Shown here: positions 1 to 10,255 of the stretch, piece by piece
Layout: every line of letters starts with the position of its first letter
Position numbering within the stretch: position 1 is the first letter of the stretch
NCBI GenBank assembly: GCA_003024175.1
Contig: MDYQ01000098.1
Location: 29,709-93,708, forward strand
DNA from: Planoprotostelium fungivorum
Lineage: Eukaryota; Evosea; Variosea; Cavosteliida; Cavosteliaceae
DNA: 64,000 nucleotides
Direction of reading: 5' to 3'
Program-made: the position numbers and the translations under genes
The notes under the pieces: generated by a model
What the model saw: only the letters and a program-made list of their open reading frames with translations
Databases searched by the model: none
Told to the model about the DNA's origin: nothing

Positions 1-1173
1 GTCGGAACACCAACAACCAATTCTCTCATCCAAAAGATCACTTCGTTAGTACCTTCTGCGGTCCTTTACTTTCCTCTGAACTTCCTCTCGATGGGTGTCC
101 TCTTTCATTGGTTCTTCTGCATCTTGTTTCTGTCCGATGATCTTCCCATCGCCAACGACCAGAACCCTTCTCTCGTAAGATCTCATTACCTTCATCACAT
201 TTCAAACATCGACATGTGTTCATCGATGTTGATACGTCTGACGCAGGTGGATCACAGGAATGTATTAGATGTACAGTGGAGCTTACTCTCCCTCTCTGGA
301 CCGGTCTTGGTTCTCTTGTGGACGTTCGAGTACTTCAGAAACGATCAATACGTTCTCCACTTCACTTCCACCCAGAAGGTGAGCGAACATTACGAAACAT
401 CTTTATTTCATCATACAACATCCTGCCTCATCTCACAGACCATTCATTATCTTTCATCGATGAACGAAAGACAGACGAAACTGATCAAGACACTCTTGGA
501 GGACCATAAGAAAGTGTTGGAGAAGAGCTTGACCACTACGGCTATCTCCGTGTCCCTCTTCATCTTCATGTATCTGCTTTTGGGACCCAGGTGGAGTCGA
601 TCGAGGATAATGTAGAGTTTGACCATCGACAGTTACGAGTTCACCGTACTCACACCCAGGATCTTCTTCCGCATCTTCTTCGCTCATTTCTTCTCGTATC
701 TGCTCCTCGAAGTGGGCTCCCTCATTTTGAAGACGGTTCATACTCGTCCGCACCGCTGGCTCAGTTACCACCTCTTACAGACCATCGACGAGAAGAATTC
801 GTCTTACATTCAGGTCAGACATCATCCGATATCGTATCACATCACATCCCCATCTGCCCCCCTCTCCATCAACACAACACATCATCACTACTCCACCCCT
901 TTCGATCTGTATCCCCTGTGATTCGAACACCTCATCCTCCATATCCATCATTCCCCCTCTCCTCAGACCTGGAACCGGAACAACCTGCTGTCTGACACAA
1001 CCGAACCTCAGCTGATTCTCTTTAGCACCTCGGCTGGCAGGACTTGGTGTCCACCTCCCTCGAAGAAGACCCCAGGAGGAGACAATTCCTCTTCACGGAT
1101 GGCAATGGGGCAGGTCGGTCAACTCTCACGTCAGATGGATATTGACTCACACAGGCTGGAGGGCTTTCAGTGA
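1..1173 (+). CDS. Multi-pass membrane protein, 3' part (5' end outside window)
   Basis: The reading frame is open at the window edge and ends at TGA 1171-1173. I infer introns at 175-246, 379-438, 591-632 and 814-966, all GT-AG. Each junction keeps the frame; for example, removing 591-632 joins LLLGP to SYEFTVLTPRIFF. The product carries several hydrophobic helices (around 70-130, 255-345, 545-590 and 640-740) separated by charged loops, so it is a polytopic membrane protein. The C-terminal exon (967-1173) is hydrophilic and Ser/Lys-rich, probably cytosolic. I do not recognise the family. The minus strand also has open frames over 1-770, but they lack consistent splice signals. The gene is probably real; its function is unknown. 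Confidence 0.55.
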
Positions 1174-1954
1174 TCGCAGCTTATATCTCCTGCGCCAAGC
1201 AGACGTCAACCTCTCTTCTCTACAAATCTCCATGTGGTGTGTGGAATGTGAGTACCCGCTGTACGCAAATGGTTCACAAGACTGCCTCGTACTATCTGTT
1301 ATGAAATTTCAAGTTACCACAATGACCCGGTCTGGATACTCATTACTCTCAGGTGTAACGCACCTGTGCCGCAGGTCCACAGAGGAAGATAGGCTGGGGA
1401 TACTGGAAGCCGTCCACAGTGTTCCCCGCTTTGCTGCCGCGCTATCGGAGCTGCATAGGAGGACCCAGTCGAGGTGAAATATTTCACATAGAGGCGTGGA
1501 ACTGCCGGTGTAACCTGTGCTGACAGGGAGGGATCTGAGATGACGGGCAAGCTGGTGGAAGGAGAAGTGGCGGCAGAAAGAGATCTGACATACAAGCTGC
1601 GGCTGTTAACGCAAGGTGATAGATCGAGTCTCTAATTTACTCGCCCCAGTTCCATTCTGACAGGTCAACGCAGTGACTGAGGCTGCCAGTCGAGAGCTGA
1701 GCTCTGTCTTTGGGGATAGCATGGCTTACATGATGATGAGAAGCCAGGCGGCTGAGAGGCGTTGAGTTGACTCTGTCTCACCTCAGCAGAGGTGGAGAAG
1801 AAGAGTATAAATTCGATGATTTGACGGGTAATTTTGTGGCACCTTATCCCGTTGTTCCGTTGCCCTAGTATATCGGCTTTCTCTGCTTTCGGACCCTCAA
1901 CAACCACTTCGCACACAGTTTGAAAAGAACAACCTCCATCCTTACACAGACATC
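1174..1954. other. No confident gene
   Basis: Short overlapping frames occur on both strands without splice logic or a recognisable product. In-frame codons run upstream of the 1955 ATG back to about 1832, so an unresolved 5' exon of the next gene may lie here. Confidence 0.4.
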
Positions 1955-3056
1955 ATGAACCTCCAATTCACCAGTGCATACGGAAGCAACGTGACACTGG
2001 ACACCGTGGCGTCTGAGCAACTGAGAAATCGATATTGTCAGTCTGCCACCGTTCCAGAGGGCTCTTCGAAGAAGAACAGCTACCCCGTCCTGCGCCTCAA
2101 AGGCTTCTCGGAGAGTTCCCAGGGACCACACGATGTGATCATACAACCCCTCCTTGTGATGGCCCCCGATAGAAAGATGATTGAGAGTGGAACTATCACA
2201 CCCGACCACTGCACAACTTCGACCGTCTTTCAGTTTCCCGTGCTAGAGACCAATGCCACACAGACCGAGATCAAGTTGAAGATGCCAGCTAACAGAACAC
2301 ACGTCCCCGCCGCCCTTGGGGATCACTTCGCCATCTTCTTTTCCGTTCAGGTTCGTATCATATGATCCATTCTATTCTATTGGAACAACCGGAACCGATT
2401 TCATCCACAGAATCCATCGTCGATTGATGCATTGACACTATCTATAGGTCGATGGATTTTTACATGGTTGGGCCATTAGCAACAGTTTCCGACTCTGCGG
2501 AAAATTGAACCAGATGGTCTTCAAGCACAACTCCGAAGAGAGAGTCAGGAGACACACCAAGAGACAAAAGAAACACGAATTCCTGCAAGGTGTTGTCAAG
2601 GGTTTGAAGCAGAAGTCCAAGGTCACCGTAGAGGTGATCGATCGACTTACGTTCTTCATCTGACATGATGCAGTGCGATAGTAAATTCACGAACGCTCTG
2701 AGAGAGGCCATCGACAACAAGAACGATTCAAAGGGCGACAGCGAAGAGTCTTCACCCAGCATGTCACCTCTCTCATCTCCATCATCCGCCTTCGATCTGA
2801 CGGCCCCCATCGAGTTCATCAAGGAAGAGGAAGAGACGAGCGGGTCTGTATCACCCTTCGAATGTGCCAGACAGCAAGTCATCGGCCAATCGAACCGGCC
2901 TTGGTTGTCCCAAGAGCCCAACGTGGCCCCCAAGCGAAACTACTTTGATGTGAGTTACCCTCTCCTCCGATGTACAACGTCTGATGGACTCTTCAGATGC
3001 TAGATCGCATGTTCGAAGCTTCTTTCGCACCATCCACCACTTCGTTCATGGTGTAG
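1955..3056 (+). CDS. Possible transcription factor (STAT/CudA/Rel-like beta-fold?)
   Basis: Four exons are joined by three phase-0 introns: about 2351-2447 (GTTCGT...TATAG), about 2634-2672 (GTGATC...TGCAG) and about 2950-2998 (GTGAGT...TTCAG). The last exon ends at TAG 3054-3056. The N-terminal 200 residues look like a beta-rich globular domain (QTEIKLKMP, HFAIFFSVQVDG, WAISNSFRLCGK). A basic stretch, RRHTKRQKKHEF, could be a nuclear signal. The C-terminal third is Ser/Glu-rich and looks disordered. This resembles the build of Rel, STAT or Dictyostelium CudA type factors, but I cannot match a signature, so the family is a guess. The start is uncertain because codons upstream of 1955 are also open. 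The frame and splice sites are well supported. Confidence 0.6.
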
Positions 3057-3604
3057 ACGATCTCTCGCGTTGTACAGAGGAGGGGAGATCTTGTACCATA
3101 CTGTGATTAACTAGAATCGAATTTTGAACATAGAGGAAATGAATAAAAGGAAGTCGAAGCGTTCATTGTCTTTCCATCGACTTCTGAGGACCGGTCAACG
3201 GTCGAAATAAACCTGTCACCCCTCATCTCTATGCTCACGTAAGGGTCACTGATGGAAATTGTCCGGTGTGGCGTATGTTCAAGCAATATCACGTAATACG
3301 ATCGTATTAATTGTGTCTCAGATTTACGACGACGCAGCAGCTCCACTTATCATATATCGTCTATTTTCGTACCTGAGGTGACGCCATGTGCTACACCACC
3401 TCACTGGTTTTATTTGAAAGTGTTTCCGCGGACCCGTCCATCTTGGACACCAGCAGACCCCACAACTCACGTGACAAAGTGAATCGCACGTTGATGACTG
3501 TCATCCAGATGATGTGGAAATACGCAGATGTGATGTCGCAGATGAAAGACAATGGGCTGCAATGCGTGACCAGAGATGATGTGACGATCGAACGAAGGTA
3601 TTTA
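3057..3604. other. Intergenic, convergent gene ends, one doubtful ORF
   Basis: This lies between the factor gene ending at 3056 and the LEA_2-like gene ending at 3605 on the other strand. A plus-strand frame at 3386-3619 (77 codons) contains the protein-like stretch MTVIQMMWKYADVMSQ. It overlaps the 3' end of the opposing gene and has no recognisable domain. Confidence 0.35.
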
Positions 3605-4456
3605 TCATGTCGTCTCTAAATTCATTACAGTGTCCAGAGGAAATGGATGCGTCACTCCGATGTAGGTCACTGCAATTGTATCACGCCGTTGCCTCATCGA
3701 TATCATGTCATACGCACCCACGATGATGCCATTCAGCCGGAATTTAACTCTTCCACCACTGGTCGTGTATTCTTGCAGTATACCGTAATTTGTATTTACA
3801 TCGCTGCAGATGATGTCTATCTGCACCGGAAACACCTGCTCATCTCTCAACACTACTCAAAATAATGTCTCAAAGAGTCCGCGAGAGAAAAGGTCTCCTC
3901 ACCGTTAATGATCGTTTTGGAATGAAAACGAAGCCAGATTTGACTGTACCGAAAGGGTCTCCCTTGTGTGTTATGTTCATGTTTAACGACTCGATGTGAA
4001 TATCTACATAATTATCGTTCGTCACGTTGATGTATACCTGTGAGCGTGAGTTGTCTACGTTGAGAAAGAATAAGTACCGTAATGTTCATGTGAACTGAGG
4101 CAGGTGGACTCTCGGCCCTGCTAATGTGTATGTAATGATTTTCAACTCGATCGATGGCAGCTGTGATCACTGAGATCGACGAGGAATAATAAATTCGGCG
4201 ACTCACTGTTAGGAATTCGAGGAAAGAGGAAGAAGACCAAGATGATGATGAAAAATGCGAGTACGACTAAAGCGCCACACACTGATAATGCTACTCTATT
4301 GATGACACGTTAAACCGTATTCAAAGCCCATAGTATACGAGATCGAATGATGTAAAATGTAAAATCGAGATCTCACTTTTTCAGACGGTCCCGCCGCGTG
4401 TGTATCGATATAGCGTATCGATTCTCGTCCAAATTATAGAATGAGTGGGTCATCAT
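3605..4456 (-). CDS. LEA_2-like type II membrane protein
   Basis: The start at 4456 gives a short basic cytosolic tail (MMTHSFYNLDEN..., then RRDRLKK). After an intron comes one transmembrane helix (GALVVLAFFIIILVFFLFPR) and an extracytosolic domain. The exon VYINVTNDNYVDIHIESL / GDPFGTVKSGFVFIPKRSLT has the LEA_2 pattern: N-x-N-Y, then a GT...GF...IP-x-R-S-x-T motif. The last exon runs from QVFPVQIDIIC to the TGA at 3605. Four short introns (about 40-100 nt) keep the frame. LEA_2 proteins include plant NDR1/HIN1-like proteins; fungal and protist members are often vacuolar or plasma-membrane anchored. The role here is unknown. Confidence 0.72.
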
Positions 4457-4596
4457 CGTGCTGATTCACCAACGATTGGCTCCTCGAAATATGATTTTTT
4501 ACAACCGCTCTGTCCGTAACCTGGCAGCACCGGCTCTTTTCTCTCGAATTCAAACAAAGACAACAATCCTTTATATACAAAAGCAACATCGACTCA

Positions 4597-7500
4597 TTAG
4601 AAGAGGTTGAAGAGGATGATGACCGTGCCTGAGCGCTCTAGAGCCGAGGCACCTCCCAAGATCAGATCGCTGTATCCATCTCCATCGACATCTTTGGCGA
4701 GAACTGAGCATCCATTCAGTCTTCCATTCACAAGTGTATCTTCACCTTCTCTACCGAGGAGGCCACCATTCAGTGAAGAGAAGGCACAGAAGTCAGCCTT
4801 CACCGGGTCTCTCTTCTGATCACCTCCACGCCACACGTAGACTCCACCATTGTTCACATCTGCATTCTCATCAACATCCATCTTCCATCACATGATGATG
4901 AGATCTCACCATTGAAGAGACGATTGAACCTCCAAGGCTGACTGACGTACAGGTCGTCCCTTCCATCTCCATCGAAATCGGCGAATCCAATGGAGAATCC
5001 AAATCTGGACTCCAGCTGCGTGTGGCCCATGAACACATCCCCCACCGTCACCTCCTTTGTGGTCACGTGACCCTTCAGCCCCCTCAGGCTCAGCGACATG
5101 ACCAATCCCGATTCCCTCTCGGATTTCGCATCGGCCGTAGGGAGGCCCACCCACAGCATGGGCTCGCTCTTGTTGCTGTACAACGTCACGAGATTTCATC
5201 GGGTTCTCTCTCACCCTCCGATGCTTCCGACGGTGAATACGTATCCGAACCTCTTGTTGTCGTCGATGCCCTTCACGCCCACGATGGACCACAACTGTTC
5301 GTGTGAATTCGGACTCTCTCGGAATTCGGACTCGCTCGGAATTCCGACTCACCTCTTGCGGACCGCTGGAATTGAATTCGGACAAGTCGAAGGCCGTGAT
5401 CTTTCCCAGGGGAGGAGAGGACAGAGGCTTGTGCTTGAAGGTGGTGGCATAATTGGGTGAGCTGACCAGGAGCAGCCTCTTACCCTCCACCTCAGTGACC
5501 AATGTGCGGTAGCCATACCAACCGAAGGCGTCCAGGCCATACGAGTTCCAGTCTGTGTCTTCGTCGGTGAAGGTGGTGCCCGGTGTCCTCTCTCTGTTGG
5601 ATAAGAGGATCATGACTTGTCCGTGTTGTCGTACGCTGGTGTCCACTGCATAAGGGATCGTGGCGTAAGGTGAGGCCACAATGAGATCGGGGTTTCCGTC
5701 TCCATCGATATCTCCAGTGGAGAGAGAGCTACCTGTCACCTCGTCAGCACAGACATGGCAGGTTGTAGAACGCACCGATCTGAGCCCAATCGTAGAGGGA
5801 GATGAGGGTGGAGTGACGTTCAAAGGAGAGACCCTGTTTCCCGCCAAAGAAGATGTGAACGATTCCAGTGTAACTCAAATCTTCGCCACCGTAGCCAGGG
5901 GAAGACACGATGAGGTCGGTGTAGCCGTCTAAATTGAAATCGAGGGCGATCAACCGGGTGCCGAATTTTCCGCCCTCGGTGGGACCGTATAGAACAGTCT
6001 TGGAGACCTGGGGAAGTCGGTTCGTTGTAGATGAGATGGAGCTCACGTTCTTGACGTCGTATCGGTGGTGACCTGGTAGTCTGTACTGGAAGTCTCTCAC
6101 TACGAAGATTGCTCCTCCCTGGGCCACACCTGATCACGTGGTGAGAAGGTTGCGTCTCTTCTTCATCACATGAGGTGATGTGTCGATGATGATCGTGAGA
6201 TGATGATCGTGAGATGATGATCGTGAGATGATGATCACCGTGTCCACTGTGTCCGGGTGAACCGATGGCCAATTCGATCTTTCCATCTGTTCTATATCAG
6301 TCCACTCGCATTTCAATTATCCCTCCTCACCTCCATTGTAATCTCCATACGCCAGACTGCTTCCCAACTCACTCATGTGTCCTTCATTCACGTAGGTGAT
6401 CGAATTCAGAGTGGACTTTTCATCTCCACACCAACTACTCCCATCAGTCTCGTTCAACAATGCATTCTTACTTGTTCTCCGTAGCAGCCGGGGCTGCCAC
6501 GGGCTGCTTCACATTCAGTGGCTTGGTTCCCTCTTGCGGTTGGATGAGGAGACCGTTGTCAACTCTCTTCGTCTCCACGATTGGCTTCTCGATTGTCTTA
6601 GGGTACAGATCTCTCCACAAGTTGTAGTCAGTGACGTTGGTGTACTTGTCAAAGTCTCTGACCAGAATGACGCAAGGCTCGAATGTACCAGTCTCGATCG
6701 AAGAGATGGTATCTGTTCGTTCGTTCAGTCATCAGGTTCAAGATGATGATGATGGACAACTCATGTGTGAACATTTACCTTTCCAGCATCTCACAGCCCA
6801 AGTAGCCATATCATTGATGCCACCCATCCACCACGAGTGAAGATTCTCCACCAAGAAAGTGGCCTTGGTAGTCTCGTAACCGTAGGCAGCAGGTACCGGT
6901 AAGTTTCGAATGGCGAGATACTCTCCGTACGCTTCCGTGTTGCAGACGTCCAAGATGGTGGGTGTCAACAGTGTGTAATTGGTCATGTGAAAGATCTCCA
7001 CCAGAGCATCCGTGGGGATGTACCTATTTGTTCTCTTTTAATTCATCTCTCTTTCACATCTATATCCTATGTGAAGAGGGCAAACAAGGTGGTGAACGAT
7101 GATGGTGATGGATGATGGATGAGAGGGGATACACACCAGTGAGCCACTGGAGGGACTTGCTGAGTGAAGAAGAGCTCGATGTCACCTCCTACGTCGGCGG
7201 CCGTGTGGGCAGATCCGTATACGCCTTGGAAATTGGCAAAGGACATGGCAGGGATGAAACCTTTGGAGATCAGTTGTGACGTGGGTTGGTCGTTCACCTT
7301 GGTTGATGTCTTCCACGCCAGCGAGGTCATGCCATAGAGTGTCGGCCTGATGTGGGATGAGAAGATGTGAGAGGACAGATGGAAAGGAGATGGACCCACC
7401 GCATCGTGAGCGACGACACCCATCATGAAGGCGACTAATTTCCTGGCTTCGCTGTTCCAGGGTTTCTCGTAATGGTCGTGAAGGTATCTAACTGCACTGG

Positions 7501-7960
7501 CCATGAATGGTTCCTGGTATCACGTAAGTCAATTTGTTTCCAATGTATGGGTCACCCAATGGGAAGTCTCAGAAGCCTCTGTGGAGTGTGAGAAAGTGAA
7601 TGAAATTGAAATGAAATGGGCATACCTCCAAGGCTGGGCCATATGTTATCGAGGACACAATGGTAACCCCAATCAGGAAAAGAGATACCTGCCCCGAAGG
7701 CGTCACGGTTTTCTTGAATGATATCCTTATATATGGATAATGCTGGGTCGGGTGAGTCAACAGAGCATCAACATCACTCACATTGGTCTTTGTCCAATGC
7801 AAAATAGTGGGCGGCCCGATACCCAACTGTCTCATGAGTTGAAAACCCACAAGTAGACCCGTGTTGAATGATAGACTGTCAATGTATCAGCTTTGATTCG
7901 AACCTGGTATTGGAGACTACTCACAATACATAATAGAAGCGTCAAACTTGATATAATCAT
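4597..7960 (-). CDS. GPI-specific phospholipase D (GPLD1-like)
   Basis: This enzyme family hydrolyses GPI anchors to release surface proteins. The start at 7960 encodes a short signal peptide (MIISSLTLLLCI), interrupted by an intron. The N-terminal zinc-dependent phospholipase domain shows the family landmarks in order: CGFSTHETVGYRA, RDAFGAGISFPDW, SETSHWEPFM, VAHDAADTLYG, GSAHTAADVGGD and SWWMGGINDMATWA. These supply the His and Asp zinc ligands. The C-terminal half is a beta-propeller with FG-GAP repeats and Ca-binding loops (GDIDGDGNPDLIVASP, FADFDGDGRDDLYVSQP, KDVDGDGYSDLILGG, DFNLDGYTDLIVSSPG). At least ten introns are present, several of only 39-50 nt. The stop at 4597 follows VIILFNLF. 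The domain order matches animal GPLD1, and all visible catalytic positions are present. Confidence 0.9.
6186..6236. repeat. Short tandem repeat in GPLD1-like intron
   Basis: About 3.5 copies of a 14-nt unit (ATGATGATCGTGAG) lie between FG-GAP exons. It is intronic by gene structure. Confidence 0.75.
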
Positions 7961-8277
7961 GCAAGCGTTTGGTCAGTGTTGATGTTACTTTGTCTCGACT
8001 TCCAAACCTGCCTGTTTTGTGAAACAGCGGCACCTTTTTTTCTGAAATTGCTGCAATTTACCTCCACACGAAATCCCACAAGCTTGAGCCCAGCACTCAC
8101 GACCAGGAAATCTCGAGGCAATTTTGATTTCGTCATCCAAGTCCTGAAGTCCTCCTGGGGATGGACACATTCGTTGCGGTGAACACAGTGTGTGATGATG
8201 TGCCTGATCATCGAAATCAGTCCGTCCGTCACATTCAAATCGAGGAACACATCGAAAGGTGGACGATAGAATGACAA
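7957..8277 (-). CDS. Uncertain Cys-containing open frame upstream of GPI-PLD
   Basis: This minus-strand frame reads protein-like (SFYRPPFDVFLDLNVTDGL, ITHCVHRNECVHPQEDF), and an overlapping frame is also Cys-rich (RECWAQACGISCGG). It ends at the ATG region of the GPI-PLD gene. It may be two spliced exons of a small secreted protein or a remnant. Open codons continue upstream to about 8380, with no ATG or clean splice site. I do not recognise a family. Confidence 0.3.
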   Translation of the reverse strand: MSFYRPPFDVFLDLNVTDGLISMIRHIITHCVHRNECVHPQEDFRTWMTKSKLPRDFLVVSAGLKLVGFRVEVNCSNFRKKGAAVSQNRQVWKSRQSNINTDQTLA

Positions 8278-8690
8278 ATGAATATTGTAGTACAGTTTGT
8301 GTACGTCTCCTTGCTTGTACTCAAGATCGCAACCGATGATACAGGATGTCGTGAGGACGACGATCGAGTATGCAAGATAATCGAATCAGAAGGATGAGTT
8401 TAGATGTGAATAGCTACTTTATTGAGCATCATGATGTCAAATCTCCATGTTGTTACACCGAACACGACATGATGCTGGAGGAAATTTATAAATCACGCGC
8501 GGTTGATGGTGTGTGAATTCCTACTCAATGATCTGTTGATTATCGAATCCATCAGAGCAACACGATGCGAAGTGACGTTTTCAATTAATGGTTTCGTCAT
8601 GCAAAGCACCAAACCACCGATCTACGGAATATTGTAGTCTTTTGTGTTCGAGCGGCTACATCTATGACAAATCTCTTGGATTATATTTGA
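8278..8690. other. Intergenic, possible 3' exon of the next gene
   Basis: No confident gene. The minus-strand gene at 8692-8949 has a donor (GTGAGTTATC) after LLEYM. Its 3' exon probably lies near 8590-8660, but two frames there are equally plausible. Confidence 0.4.
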
Positions 8691-8691
8691 T

Positions 8692-8949
8692 TTATAAGAG
8701 ATAACTCACCATATACTCCAAAAGAATACATCTCTTGAATCCAGACTCTTTCATATCTTTATGAAAAGACGAAGAGAATTCACCATTGAACAGTAAATGA
8801 TCCAACACGAGTCGAGAAGAAGAACCGAAAAGCTCGCACTTCTTCAACTCGCTGGGTAAGACCACATCACCCCTCTTCAAGTCGATGCTCTTTTTGGCGG
8901 GACAATTTGAATCCAACAGTCGTTCGATTAAATTCCCGATCTTGGACAA
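8692..8949 (-). CDS. Small hypothetical protein divergent from SLBP
   Basis: The start at 8949 opens a first exon of about 80 codons (MSKIGNLIERLLDSN..., DVVLPSELKKCELFGSSS, LVLDHLLFNGEFSSSF). An apparent splice donor follows, so the annotated end is approximate. The protein is predicted soluble, with one Cys-Pro pair and a basic patch. I do not recognise it. It shares a short intergenic promoter with SLBP at 9172. That promoter carries an E2F-type site, so this gene may also be cell-cycle regulated. Confidence 0.55.
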   Translation of the reverse strand: MSKIGNLIERLLDSNCPAKKSIDLKRGDVVLPSELKKCELFGSSSRLVLDHLLFNGEFSSSFHKDMKESGFKRCILLEYMVSYLL

Positions 8950-9007
8950 CCCACGTCTCTTTACCGTGTCATCTACGGTAATTTACCAAGGAAGCGAACA
9001 TTTACAA

Positions 9008-9019
9008 TTTGGCGGGAGA
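9008..9019 (+). promoter_or_regulatory. E2F/DP-type site in shared promoter
   Basis: TTTGGCGGGAGA matches the E2F consensus (TTTSSCGC or TTTGGCGGGA). It lies between the divergent starts at 8949 and 9172. A second match, TTTTTGGCGGGAC at 8891-8902, falls inside the neighbouring coding exon. SLBP and other S-phase genes are E2F targets in animals and plants. Confidence 0.6.
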
Positions 9020-9109
9020 TTTTTAAAATTCGGAATGCAACAGAAACAAAAAGGAACCGAAGAGAGCAAGGGAGGACCTCTGCTCTAGTTCGCCTGTCTG
9101 CTACCACTC

Positions 9110-9125
9110 AGTTTCTATAGAAACT
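9110..9125. promoter_or_regulatory. 16-bp perfect palindrome upstream of SLBP
   Basis: AGTTTCTATAGAAACT is its own reverse complement. It lies 47 nt before the SLBP ATG. It could be a dimeric factor site or the core promoter (it contains CTATAG). Confidence 0.5.
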
Positions 9126-9171
9126 TTCGACCTTTCCACTCTTCTTTACTTTCAACCTGGAGACTCTCAGC

Positions 9172-10105
9172 ATGCCTGCCCTTCGCAAGTTTGGAACCCC
9201 CCTTCACAACTTGCCGAAGAAGACCGTTAAATCTGTGCCTACGGCCAATCCCACACAGGAGAAGCCGAAGTCTAAGACCGTCACTAAACAAAATGCGGCC
9301 AAGAAGGAGAAGATTATCGAGCACGTCGACGAGGTGAGTCGATTTGGAGTCAGTCAACCGAGATCTCATTGTCGATTAGTTGATCGCGGAGATCGGTTCT
9401 CTTGATGTTCAGAAGCCAGCTGAGACCACGGAAGCGGCGCCCACTACCGTCAAGTCGATGTTTTACGATCGTGACTTTCTCCTGTCCTTCTCTCAGGTGA
9501 GAACGATCCCTCCTCGAAACGACTTCGCTGACCGGACCCAGATTGCCTCCCCCATCGAAGGACTTCTGCCTGAGATCCTCCGTGGAGCCACGCCAGCACC
9601 CTCCACTCCCATCAAGCCCACCACGCCCGCACGTGCCGTACGAAAGGCCCCTCAATCGGCCAAGAAGTCCGCCGCTCCCTCTCTCTTGGAGTCCCCAGTC
9701 AAGCTGAACAACCGCGTCAAGGGCTGTGCCACTATGCCAGCGTTCTCTCGCACCCTCCCCGTCGATCGCGATGGAGCTTCCACCGTGGCCCGCTCTCTCG
9801 ACTTTGACGCTGAAATGGATGCGGAGAAGAAGGCCAAGAAGGTCAAAGCCAAGGAGTCCGACGTCAAGCGTCTCGCCTCCCGCCAGAAGCAGCTGGACAT
9901 TGGAATGAACACTGCCGGCTACCGTGCCTGGTTGGAGCAAGTACCCGCCGCCAAGAGAAACACGGTTGGACCTCGTATTCCCGATCTGTTTCAGATCTGC
10001 AGCAAGAGAAGTTGGGACGGACAAGTCCGCAAGTGGAGGAGAGAGCTGCACAGCTACGACCCCGAAGGTACGCCTATGCCCGAGGAGGATGAGGAGGAGC
10101 TGTAG
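9172..10105 (+). CDS. SLBP: Histone mRNA stem-loop binding protein (SLBP)
   Basis: Two exons are joined by a 46-nt intron (9334-9379, GTGAGT...TTAG). The C-terminal RNA-binding domain is diagnostic: RQKQLDIGMNTAGYRAWLEQ, then VPAAKRNTVGPRIPD, then KRSWDGQVRKWRRELHSYDP. This matches the SLBP fold that grips the histone 3' stem-loop, including the SWD-x-Q-(I/V)-+-x-W-R core. An acidic tail (EEDEEEL) ends the protein. The middle is Pro/Ala/Lys-rich with possible CDK sites (TPIKP, SPVK). Residues encoded at 9464-9484 read YDRDFLL, an eIF4G-type eIF4E-binding motif (Y-x4-L-phi). SLBP is needed for processing and translation of replication-dependent histone mRNA. The promoter has an E2F-type site. 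Confidence 0.93.
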
Positions 10106-10255
10106 AGGGCTGCGAGGGATGAATTGAACGCTTCCGTACGTGGCTTGAGCAGATGCTCGTGGCTCGGTCCCAAGGACCTTAAATAGATTATATATGAAAT
10201 ACTGTCTCCTTTATTACCCTTGTTCAAGTGAACACGTTGGTTAGTTGTCTCTTTA

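Noticed and set aside
38-771. Minus-strand open frames across the first gene
   Set aside because: The plus strand gives consistent GT-AG introns and hydrophobic helices; the minus frames do not.
905-930. TTCGAAT T-loop-like sequence
   Set aside because: Only three stem pairs form, and it lies inside a spliced intron of the first gene.
4906-5847. Unspliced 313-codon frame
   Set aside because: Its second half reads through introns into a wrong frame of the GPI-PLD propeller; only the first half is real.
7888-7925. GGTTCGAATC resembling a tRNA T-arm on the minus strand
   Set aside because: The stem does not pair and the site is inside the first intron of the GPI-PLD gene.
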